Shown in pieces: positions 8,082 through 14,645 of a stretch of 64,000 nt of DNA. Origin of the DNA: CAZGXI01 sp964529715 (GTDB lineage: Bacteria; Chloroflexota; Anaerolineae; Aggregatilineales; Ch27). The translations under genes and the position numbers were made by a program. Location: contig CAZGXI010000001.1 in assembly GCA_964529715.1 (NCBI GenBank), positions 124,001 to 188,000 on the forward strand, given 5' to 3'. Position 1 is the first letter of the stretch, and every line of letters starts with the position of its first letter. The notes beneath the pieces are model-generated. The model was not told the origin of the DNA. It was given only the letters and a program-made list of their open reading frames with translations, and did not search any database.

Positions 8082-8893
8082 CCCGGCCTGCCCCGTGTGA
8101 CCAGGGTGATCACTTCTTCGGCGCTTTCTTCCATCGGCTTGTCGGTGATGTCTACCACGTGGAAGCCGCTGCGCCGGAACAACTGCTCGGCGGCTTCCAG
8201 TTCCGCGTACAGATCGGCGGGGTCGGTATACGTAGATGCGGCAGGCATCCCCATGCGGCGCTGACGCCAACGGCGGTGCGCCACCAGTTGGGCCGGTTGG
8301 ATGGTCAGCCCGACGACGCGACAGGGATCGACCTGGAATAACTCCGGTGGTAGAGGAATGTTGGGGATCAGTGGCACGTTGGCGACCTTCCAACCTCGTA
8401 CCGAAAGGTAAATGCTCAGCGGGGTTTTACCGACGCGCGAAACGCCAACAAGGATAATCTCGGCCCGGTCCAGTTCGTGAACATTCCTGCCGTCGTCATG
8501 TGCCACCGTAAACTCAATGGCTTCCACGCGCTCGAAATACAGTTGGCGGAGTTGCCGGTAGAGTCCCGGCTGTCCAAGCGGTTCCTGCCCCAGCACCGCT
8601 GCCAGGTGATTGAGCAGTTGTCCCATCAGATCGATGGCCGTCACGTTTTTCTCATGCGCCAACTGGATCAGGTCTTTTCGCAGCCCGGCGGTGACAAGCG
8701 TGTAGACAATCGTTCCGCCCAGAGCAGCCGCCTGCTCGACCACCTCTACGAGTTGCGCGGTCTGCCGCACATTGGGCACCACAATCACCGGCACCTCGAC
8801 ATCCCGGAACTGCGCCAGGGCCGTGCGAACGACCAGCTCACCGCTGGCCCCGGTCCCCCCGGAAACGACGAAAATCGGCGGGATGCCCGGCAT
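8078..8893 (-). CDS. Kinase/pyrophosphorylase, PpsR/DUF299 family
   Basis: The protein (271 residues) begins PPIFVVSGGTGASGELVVRTAL and contains ILVGVSRVGKTPLSIYLS, the P-loop-like signature of the DUF299 family. These enzymes switch phosphoenolpyruvate synthase or pyruvate phosphate dikinase on and off, by ADP-dependent Thr phosphorylation and phosphate-dependent dephosphorylation. The length is normal and the family core is complete. No target ppsA or ppdK lies in the window. AGGAG stands six bases before the ATG. It is followed on the other side by a glycosidase gene 15 bases away, read in the same direction and probably co-transcribed. Confidence 0.88.
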   Translation of the reverse strand: MPGIPPIFVVSGGTGASGELVVRTALAQFRDVEVPVIVVPNVRQTAQLVEVVEQAAALGGTIVYTLVTAGLRKDLIQLAHEKNVTAIDLMGQLLNHLAAVLGQEPLGQPGLYRQLRQLYFERVEAIEFTVAHDDGRNVHELDRAEIILVGVSRVGKTPLSIYLSVRGWKVANVPLIPNIPLPPELFQVDPCRVVGLTIQPAQLVAHRRWRQRRMGMPAASTYTDPADLYAELEAAEQLFRRSGFHVVDITDKPMEESAEEVITLVTRGRPG

Positions 8894-8908
8894 AGCGCGC
8901 TCCTCGGC

Positions 8909-10225
8909 TCACTCCTCTGTAGCGGGGTACGGATGCGCCGCGATGTAATCGCGCAGGGCGTCGTAGACGGGCAGCGGCGTGAAGTCCGGCTCGACCATGC
9001 GGAAGTAAACCCAGCTCTGGTTGCGTTCGGAGTCGTCGGCCCGCTTGAAGAACCAGAAGTTGATCACGCCGACCCAGGGCCATTCCTGCCGGGCGCGCTC
9101 GTAAGCCAGGGGAACCCAACGCGCCTGCTGATCAAGCGTCACCTGGCCGTAGTTGAAGCGGTTGGCGATGTCTGGCGCTTGCTCCGGCCCCGGCACGGGA
9201 TTCCAGTTCATCTCGCTGATCCAGATGGCCGTGTCGGCGTCGCCGTTCTGCACCATGATGTCCCGAATCCACAGGTGGCGCGCGATGTTGATCGTCGTCG
9301 GGCGCATCCGCTGGTCGGTCGGACCGCTGAACAGGCCGTAAGCCTGCACGCTCATCACATCGAAGCACTCCGCCGCCCCGGCGTCGTACATGCGCTGCAA
9401 AAAGATCAGGTCGCTCAGGTCGCGCCCGTCCAGCGAGATCGTCTGCGCCAGCGCCCCGGCGATCACGACGATCTCCGGGTCCACCGCCTTGAGGGCGCGG
9501 TAGGTGCGGCACAGCAGGTCGGTATACGCTTCTGGGTTCACCGGTTGCTCGCCCCATTCGGGGTAGATGTTCGGCTCGTTCCACACCTGAAAGATGCGCA
9601 GCCGACCGCGATAGCGTTCCGCGACGGTGGCGGCAAAGCGAGCGAAGTCATCGAAGTCATCCGGCGGGGCGAAGTACCCGCGTGCATGGCCGTCGGCGCG
9701 GCTCCATTCCGGTGGGCTGCTCAGCCGCACCTGAATTTCCAGCCCGTACTGCTCGGCCAGCCCGACGATGTGATCGTACTTGGCCCAGGCATCGACGCCG
9801 TTCGGGTCGTTGCGCCGATCCACAAAGTCGCCGCGCCCGTGAATCTCGATGTCGGCCCAGGGGAATTCCTGCCGAATCCAGTGAATGCCCGCGTCGGCGA
9901 TCATCTGCACCTGCCGCTCGCGCTTCTCCGGTTCCACTTCTTGCTGCAAAAAGGTGTTGATCCCGTAGGGGTTCACCTGTGCCAGCGCAGGCACGACCTC
10001 CGGGCGGGTATCTGGCAGGCGGCGGGTAAAGTTGCCCAGCCACTCCACGAACCCGCGCACCTGGGCCAGTGGCTCTTCCTCACCGGTGAGATACCACCCC
10101 TGCTGCCACACCAGGCCGTGCGCCGCCAGGTCTGCCACAAGACCGGCCAATAGCGCCAGGATGACCAGGCTGGCGATCCACAGACGGCGAGATCGATGGA
10201 CAAGAGGATGTTTTGAGGTATACAT
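8909..10225 (-). CDS. Membrane-anchored TIM-barrel glycoside hydrolase (clan GH-A, GH39/GH5-like)
   Basis: A basic start and a single helix (LWIASLVILALLAGLVADLA) form a signal anchor, so the enzyme faces outside. The barrel carries FQVWNEPNIYPEW, where the Glu after Asn is the acid/base of clan GH-A, and TAIWISEMNWNP, where the Glu is the likely nucleophile. The exact family and substrate cannot be settled by eye. The ATG at 10225 is preferred over the TTG at 10234, because a TATAAT box lies only eight bases upstream and the transcript may be nearly leaderless. The kinase/pyrophosphorylase follows 15 bases downstream. Confidence 0.8.
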   Translation of the reverse strand: MYTSKHPLVHRSRRLWIASLVILALLAGLVADLAAHGLVWQQGWYLTGEEEPLAQVRGFVEWLGNFTRRLPDTRPEVVPALAQVNPYGINTFLQQEVEPEKRERQVQMIADAGIHWIRQEFPWADIEIHGRGDFVDRRNDPNGVDAWAKYDHIVGLAEQYGLEIQVRLSSPPEWSRADGHARGYFAPPDDFDDFARFAATVAERYRGRLRIFQVWNEPNIYPEWGEQPVNPEAYTDLLCRTYRALKAVDPEIVVIAGALAQTISLDGRDLSDLIFLQRMYDAGAAECFDVMSVQAYGLFSGPTDQRMRPTTINIARHLWIRDIMVQNGDADTAIWISEMNWNPVPGPEQAPDIANRFNYGQVTLDQQARWVPLAYERARQEWPWVGVINFWFFKRADDSERNQSWVYFRMVEPDFTPLPVYDALRDYIAAHPYPATEE

Positions 10226-10233
10226 AACCGGCA

Positions 10234-10239
10234 ATTATA
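10234..10239 (-). promoter_or_regulatory. TATAAT -10 box, probable leaderless promoter of the glycosidase
   Basis: On the minus strand TATAAT ends eight bases before the ATG at 10225, which would put the first transcribed base almost at the start codon. No convincing -35 box is visible. No Shine-Dalgarno sequence lies in the gap, as expected for a leaderless message. Confidence 0.45.
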
Positions 10240-10282
10240 GCGTATCCGCCGGAACTGACCGCCCGTAAAGGGCAGTTCAGGT

Positions 10283-10288
10283 TATAAT
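10283..10288 (+). promoter_or_regulatory. TATAAT -10 box upstream of the ElaB/YqjD-like gene
   Basis: TATAAT lies 45 bases before the start codon at 10334. Between this box and the divergent TATAAT at 10239 is an interrupted inverted repeat, GAACTGACCGCCC / GGGCAGTTC, which could be an operator shared by both promoters. The -35 region is poor. Confidence 0.4.
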
Positions 10289-10333
10289 GAGGGTGTGGGA
10301 CAGGCGAATACTATCGGATTTCAGGAGGAGACG

Positions 10334-10711
10334 ATGACGACAGAAGACCGGGGGCGCGCTACCACCGAAGAAACACGGGCCGAGGTCGAGCAGCGGATGC
10401 GCGAGCTTGGCCGGGAATTGAAAGTGCGGGCAACAGACGTCAAAAACCGGGCCGCCGCAGAATTTAACCTGGCGGCAGAGCGCATCCGGGCCGAGGCGCA
10501 GCAGGCCGGCGACCCAGAAGCAATCCAGCGGGCCAACCAAGTCGCCGCCGGGCTAGAGCGCGCCGCAACGTACCTCAATGCGCGCAGCCTGGACCAGATC
10601 GGCGAGGATGTGGCCCACACCGCCCAGCAAAACATCTGGCAATCGCTCGGCATCGCCTTTGTAACCGGCCTGATTCTGGGGCTACTGCTGGGCGGCGGTC
10701 GCCGGAGCTAA
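10334..10711 (+). CDS. ElaB/YqjD/DUF883-like membrane-anchored protein
   Basis: A strong AGGAGGAG precedes the ATG. The 125-residue protein is hydrophilic, charged and helical for about 95 residues (EQRMRELGRELKVRATDVKN and onwards). It ends in one membrane helix (IAFVTGLILGLLLGGG) and two Arg. This is the layout of ElaB/YqjD-type proteins, which in enterobacteria tether ribosomes to the membrane in stationary phase. The role here is inferred from shape only. It is the first gene after a divergent promoter region. Confidence 0.65.
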   Translation: MTTEDRGRATTEETRAEVEQRMRELGRELKVRATDVKNRAAAEFNLAAERIRAEAQQAGDPEAIQRANQVAAGLERAATYLNARSLDQIGEDVAHTAQQNIWQSLGIAFVTGLILGLLLGGGRRS

Positions 10712-10787
10712 TGGCCTTCTGGGTTTTGCGATCCTCATGACAACGCGCGCCCGCCGCGCGTTGTCCGTTCCTGAGCCGACCAAGATC

Positions 10788-12104
10788 ATGTCCGCTGTTC
10801 GTTCTGTTCGCCTGCCACTTCTGCTCCCCCTGACGCTAGGGCTGGCGTTGTTGGCCTGCGCCAATCCGTTCGCGCCGCAGGCCATTCCGACTGTCGCTGT
10901 GCTGCCCACCCTGCCGCCCATCGCATCGGAAACCCCGACACTGACGGTGACAACCTCGGCTACGCCAGTGCGCATCACTTTGACCGCCCATATCGACCGC
11001 TGGTATCAGGCGCTTTATCCAGTCGGTTGGCAGGTCAGCGGCGGCTATCTGCCGAACGAACAGAACTTTACCCCAGCGGAGCAGCCCGAATACGGTATCC
11101 GCGTGCGCTTTGAAGGCACCGGTTACAGCTTCAGCGTGCTGGACGCGCTGATCAACAGCGAACTGGAAGCCATGCGGCAGGAAGGGTTGGCCCCGCAGGA
11201 AGTCGCCATCCGCCGGGCCGAAGAACTGGCCGCCGGAGAAGCGGCGGGGCGGTCCGCCGATTTCCTGGGCACGATTGGCACGACACCGGTCCGCTTGCAG
11301 GTGACGGCGGTGGTCGCCAACTTCACCGCCGCCTACGTGATACGCCTGTGGGCGCCCCTGGTTGTGTACGACACCGAGGGCTATGCCGATGCTTTTGCCC
11401 GCGCCGTCCGTGAGTTCACGCCACTCTATACACCGGAAGCGACGGCAACCTTCTTGCCAACACCCACCGAAACTCCGCCGCCCAGCGAGACCCCTACCCC
11501 ACTGCCTGGCGCAACGTCCACTCTACCGCCCGACGAACCCCCTACCCTGCCGCCAGCGACTCCAACGGATACCCCCGCTCTGCCAGCAACGGCAGCAGCA
11601 CCCACCACCACCCCGACGCCAGCCGTTCCCACCCTGGGCGCGGAACCCTACCGTGCCGCCACGTTCCTGATCAGCTACCCAGATAAGTGGGTGCCCACCA
11701 ACAACATCGACGGTTCGGTGACGTTTCTCACCAATGACCCGACTCTACTGGTGGGGATCAGCGTCAGTATGATAGAGGGGGTCCACGATCCGAACAGCGC
11801 CGCGCCGGCCCTGTTGAATAGCTTCCTGGCCGAAGTGTCAGACGCCGTTCCAGGGGTCGTGGTCGGCGATCAGCGCGTCGAGGAAAATGCCGGCGACCAG
11901 GCGCACGGCCTCAGCGCGACTTACGTCGTGCCTTACAGCGGCGGACGGCTGGTCTACCGTGTCACGACGCTGATCGCCGCCGATGGGACGGCCTACCGCC
12001 TTGTCCAGTGGGCGCCCGAATCGCTCTACGAAGCCGGCTATCGTGACCTGTATCGAGCGGTCGTGGCGGCGTTTCGCCCGGTCGCTGCTGAATCTGCACC
12101 CTAA
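10788..12104 (+). CDS. Lipoprotein with two PsbP-like domains joined by a Thr-Pro linker
   Basis: Starting at the ATG at 10788, the protein opens with VRLPLLLPLTLGLALLACAN, a lipoprotein signal with a lipobox ending in Cys. An ATG at 10737 in the same frame would add 17 residues; neither has a good ribosome binding site. Two domains with the same start (YPVGWQVSGGY near the N-terminus; ISYPDKWVPTNNIDG after the linker) flank a long Thr/Pro-rich stretch (about 11430-11640). The second resembles the PsbP/MOG1 fold used by extracytoplasmic binding proteins. Its ligand is unknown. The EthD-like gene follows 13 bases later and is probably co-transcribed. Confidence 0.65.
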   Translation: MSAVRSVRLPLLLPLTLGLALLACANPFAPQAIPTVAVLPTLPPIASETPTLTVTTSATPVRITLTAHIDRWYQALYPVGWQVSGGYLPNEQNFTPAEQPEYGIRVRFEGTGYSFSVLDALINSELEAMRQEGLAPQEVAIRRAEELAAGEAAGRSADFLGTIGTTPVRLQVTAVVANFTAAYVIRLWAPLVVYDTEGYADAFARAVREFTPLYTPEATATFLPTPTETPPPSETPTPLPGATSTLPPDEPPTLPPATPTDTPALPATAAAPTTTPTPAVPTLGAEPYRAATFLISYPDKWVPTNNIDGSVTFLTNDPTLLVGISVSMIEGVHDPNSAAPALLNSFLAEVSDAVPGVVVGDQRVEENAGDQAHGLSATYVVPYSGGRLVYRVTTLIAADGTAYRLVQWAPESLYEAGYRDLYRAVVAAFRPVAAESAP

Positions 12105-12117
12105 AGGATGGGCATCG

Positions 12118-12492
12118 ATGCTGATCAAACTGACCATTTTGTACCGCAAACCCGCCGACCTGGACGCATTCGAGGCATTTTACAACGACAACCTGGCCCT
12201 GATGGAGCGTCTGCCGGGCGTCGTTCGTCGCCAGGCGAATTTGGTCTTTGGCGCACCGGGGGGGGAGTCGGAATATCATCGCACGTTGGAGCTGTACTTT
12301 GCAGACCGCGCCGCGCTGGACACCGCGCTGCGCTCAGAAGCAGGTCAGGCCGCCGGTCGCCATCTGATGTCGCGCGCTGCCGAACTGGCCGTGCTGTTCT
12401 TCTCTGAAGTCTATGAGGAAGCCGGTGGTCACACCGACCGTCCGCTGGAGACGTGGCTGTCACAACAGGCCGAAGATACCGAAAAACCGTAG
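12118..12492 (+). CDS. EthD-family dimeric alpha/beta-barrel protein
   Basis: The 124-residue protein starts MLIKLTILYRKPADLDAFEAF and has the central MERLPGVVRRQAN and a C-terminal AAELAVLFFSEVYEE, the pattern of the EthD/DUF1330-type ferredoxin-like fold. Such proteins act as homodimers, in some cases in ring-hydroxylating or haem chemistry, but many have no known job. AAAGGA lies nine bases before the ATG. The stop codon is buried in the following terminator stem. Confidence 0.75.
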   Translation: MLIKLTILYRKPADLDAFEAFYNDNLALMERLPGVVRRQANLVFGAPGGESEYHRTLELYFADRAALDTALRSEAGQAAGRHLMSRAAELAVLFFSEVYEEAGGHTDRPLETWLSQQAEDTEKP

Positions 12493-12515
12493 CGGCGGAG
12501 GGTGTTCCGCCGCTA
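12490..12515. terminator. Bidirectional hairpin between convergent genes
   Basis: TAGCGGCGGA pairs perfectly with TCCGCCGCTA around a six-base loop. The stop codon of the EthD gene is part of the stem. There is no long T-run on either side, so termination strength is unclear, but the position between two converging genes fits. Confidence 0.6.
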
Positions 12516-12529
12516 CCTCGCTGGTTCAC

Positions 12530-12766
12530 CTACGATTGTTTGCGAATGTCTGTCCCTTTAAACGGCAGTCCGGCCAGCGGCGCGAACAGACACACGTCGA
12601 ACGCGCCCGCCAGCAGTGGGATCGCGCCGATGATCACCACCACCAGCCCGCCGACCGCGCTCGACGGCCACACGGCCAGCAGCCCTAACAAAATGATCAC
12701 CACGCCGGCAGCAATCCGCACGATGCGCCCGTTGGCGCTTGCCAGGAACTTGATTAACCCACTCAT
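12530..12766 (-). CDS. DUF2892/YgaP-type two-helix membrane protein
   Basis: The 78-residue protein has two hydrophobic helices (IVRIAAGVVIILLGLLAVW and VGGLVVVIIGAIPLLAGAF) and ends CLFAPLAGLPFKGTD, a tail common in the DUF2892 inner-membrane family. In some bacteria this unit is fused to a rhodanese domain; here it stands alone. AAGGAGG precedes the ATG at a long spacing of 11 bases. A perfect CRP-family palindrome lies about 100 bases upstream and may control it. Confidence 0.75.
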   Translation of the reverse strand: MSGLIKFLASANGRIVRIAAGVVIILLGLLAVWPSSAVGGLVVVIIGAIPLLAGAFDVCLFAPLAGLPFKGTDIRKQS

Positions 12767-12864
12767 TGAACCTCTGACCTCCTTAATCAGTATCTAAAAC
12801 CTGGGACAACCTCAGGACTCTAGATGCGAGAGGCTGCCCGGTTTATACACGCCTGGATAAGCAA

Positions 12865-12880
12865 TGTGACATTTATCACA
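12865..12880. promoter_or_regulatory. Perfect CRP-family operator, TGTGA-N6-TCACA
   Basis: TGTGACATTTATCACA matches the classic CRP half-sites exactly and sits in a locally AT-rich stretch. It is centred about 106 bases upstream of the DUF2892 start codon and just after the end of mscL, so it most likely acts on DUF2892. Which CRP/FNR-family protein reads it in this organism is unknown. Confidence 0.6.
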
Positions 12881-12897
12881 AAATAAAATGACAGATG

Positions 12898-13353
12898 TCA
12901 GGACCTGACAGGTAGGTCGGCGGCGCACTCGCGGCAGCGAGTCGCTTTGGCCGGGATGTCCGACAGGCAGTACGGGCATTGCTGGATTTCCGGTTTAGCT
13001 TCGGGCGCTTTGGGCGCACGCAGCATCCGGTTATATTGCCGCACAATTAGGAAGACGACAAAGGCAACAATGAGGAAGTTGATCACGCTGTTGATGAACA
13101 GACCATAGTTGATCGTGGCGGCGCCAGCGGCCTGCGCTTCGGCCAGGGATGCGTAGCTCGTCCCGGACAGACTGATGTACAGGTTGGAAAAGTCGATCTG
13201 TCCCAAGATATATCCGATAGGCGGCATGATGATATCGTTGACCAGCGAATTGACGATACCGTTGAACGCCGCGCCGATAATGATACCGACCGCCAAATCG
13301 AGCACACTTCCGCGCGCGATAAACTGCTTGAATTCGCTCCAAAGGCCAGCCAT
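12898..13353 (-). CDS. mscL: Large-conductance mechanosensitive channel with C-terminal zinc ribbon
   Basis: AGGAGGAG sits six bases before the ATG at 13353; longer frames upstream are not needed. The 151-residue protein has the MscL start (FKQFIARGSVLDLAVGIIIG, then AAFNGIVNSLVNDIIMPPIG). A periplasmic loop, a second helix (VINFLIVAFVVFLIVRQYN) and a cytoplasmic tail follow. The tail carries CPYC and CREC, a small zinc ribbon beyond the standard pore-forming part. MscL opens under membrane tension during osmotic downshock. The gene is divergent from the M23 peptidase. Confidence 0.92.
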   Translation of the reverse strand: MAGLWSEFKQFIARGSVLDLAVGIIIGAAFNGIVNSLVNDIIMPPIGYILGQIDFSNLYISLSGTSYASLAEAQAAGAATINYGLFINSVINFLIVAFVVFLIVRQYNRMLRAPKAPEAKPEIQQCPYCLSDIPAKATRCRECAADLPVRS

Positions 13354-13520
13354 CTTTCTCCTCCTGAGCAATAGCGGACTGGGTGTTTTTGCAACTGTAG
13401 AACTACCTATATCATAACACAAATGCGTAACTGAAGGGAGATAGTACATCGTTTTGGTCAGACGCTGCTCTGGCGCAATCTCCCCGTGACGAGTATCATT
13501 TCCCACGGTCGGGCAGGCGA

Positions 13521-14312
13521 GTGAAACGGAGCGGCGTGTTGGCAGACCTGACCTCCCGGCAGCGGAATCCGCGCCGACGGCGACTGCGCGTTTTGATCTT
13601 GCTGGTAGTTGTTGTGGCCGCCGAAGCAGTTCTGGTGTGGTACGCCTACCGGAGTATTTTCCACCGTTCAACAGGCGCGGCGATGACGGCGATCAACCGC
13701 TGGTTCAGCGAACCGGGCGCGCAGGAAACGCTCTACAGCGCCTTCGACGCCCCCTGCCCCGGCTACCCGTTTCTCGTCCCCTCGTCGGGGCTGGTCGGTG
13801 GGCTGCCCTACAATGCCCCTTACGCGCCGTACAATATGCTTAACCCGCATCCGGGCATCGACATCTTCGGGCGCGGGCAGCCGGGCACGGTTCCCGTCCG
13901 CGCCGCCTATGACGGCTATCTCACGCGCGAAGAGAACTGGATTTCTGCTGTGATCATCCGCCACGACGATCCGCTGCACCCTGGCCAGACGATCTGGACC
14001 TACTACACCCACATGGCAGACCGGTCCGGCGCGACCTCGTACATCCTGCCGGCTTTTCCGCCGGGAACGCACGAGGTGATGGTGAGTCAGGGCGACCTGC
14101 TGGGCTATCAGGGCGTCTACAATGGCGGGACGGGCGCGGGCGGGATCGGGCTGCACCTGCACTTCAGCATCGTGCGCAGCGACGCCAACGGGCATTACCT
14201 CAACGAATCCGTGTTCGGCAACACCCTCGACCCGACGCCGTATCTGGGCCTACGCCTGAACGACGCCGACGGTCCGCAGTTCCCTCTTTCCTGCCTTCCC
14301 CCGCCCGAATGA
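13521..14312 (+). CDS. M23-family (LytM-like) metallopeptidase, membrane-anchored
   Basis: It starts at the GTG at 13521; no other start keeps the membrane segment (LRVLILLVVVVAAEAVLVW, residues about 23-41). The catalytic part has LNPHPGIDIFG (zinc ligands His and Asp) and GIGLHLHFSI, the HxH motif. The family hydrolyses peptide bonds in peptidoglycan cross-links or acts in cell-wall turnover. The insertions between the two motifs are moderately long. All zinc ligands are in place, so activity is likely. Confidence 0.85.
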   Translation: MKRSGVLADLTSRQRNPRRRRLRVLILLVVVVAAEAVLVWYAYRSIFHRSTGAAMTAINRWFSEPGAQETLYSAFDAPCPGYPFLVPSSGLVGGLPYNAPYAPYNMLNPHPGIDIFGRGQPGTVPVRAAYDGYLTREENWISAVIIRHDDPLHPGQTIWTYYTHMADRSGATSYILPAFPPGTHEVMVSQGDLLGYQGVYNGGTGAGGIGLHLHFSIVRSDANGHYLNESVFGNTLDPTPYLGLRLNDADGPQFPLSCLPPPE

Positions 14313-14366
14313 CATCCGAGCGACAGGGAGAACAATAGCTTTTTTCATCTACGGCTATCGAGTCGC

Positions 14367-14567
14367 TCAGGTCTCTGCGTCTTCAGCCTGCTTCGGTGGA
14401 CATTTCACACTGCCGTAGGAACAAAAAACGCAGCAGTCCGTCGGTTTAGGCCGCAGCAATGCCTGGCAGTTCGTACAGCGATAGAGAATCTGGCAGCGAT
14501 CCGCAGGCATGGTTTCTTCTTTAGCGAAACCACACTCTGGACAGCGAATAACCGATTGCAATTGCAT
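14367..14567 (-). CDS. Small GDCCVxC-type zinc-binding protein
   Basis: Start at the ATG at 14567, with GGAGG seven bases upstream. The 66-residue protein has CPECGF, a second pair CTNC, then TDCCVFCSYGSVKCPP. The last motif is close to the GDCCVxC signature of a family that includes selenoproteins; here Thr replaces the usual Gly and all Cys codons are ordinary. It probably binds zinc or a metal; no function is known. Confidence 0.7.
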   Translation of the reverse strand: MQLQSVIRCPECGFAKEETMPADRCQILYRCTNCQALLRPKPTDCCVFCSYGSVKCPPKQAEDAET

Positions 14568-14645
14568 TGCCTTCCTCCACTCTCTTGCCGTTACCCTTAG
14601 ACGTGTGGAAATATCCCACAACTTACTCCCCCTATGTGGAAGGCT

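Noticed and set aside
7710..8393. Extended N-terminus of the glycosyltransferase frame
   Set aside because: The upstream part is antisense to the DinB remnant and part of the PpsR gene; the ATG at 7709 has a good ribosome binding site and the signal helix.
8477..10153. 558-residue open frame on the plus strand
   Set aside because: It is antisense to the PpsR-like and glycosidase genes, has no ribosome binding site and shows no domain; it is a product of high GC content.
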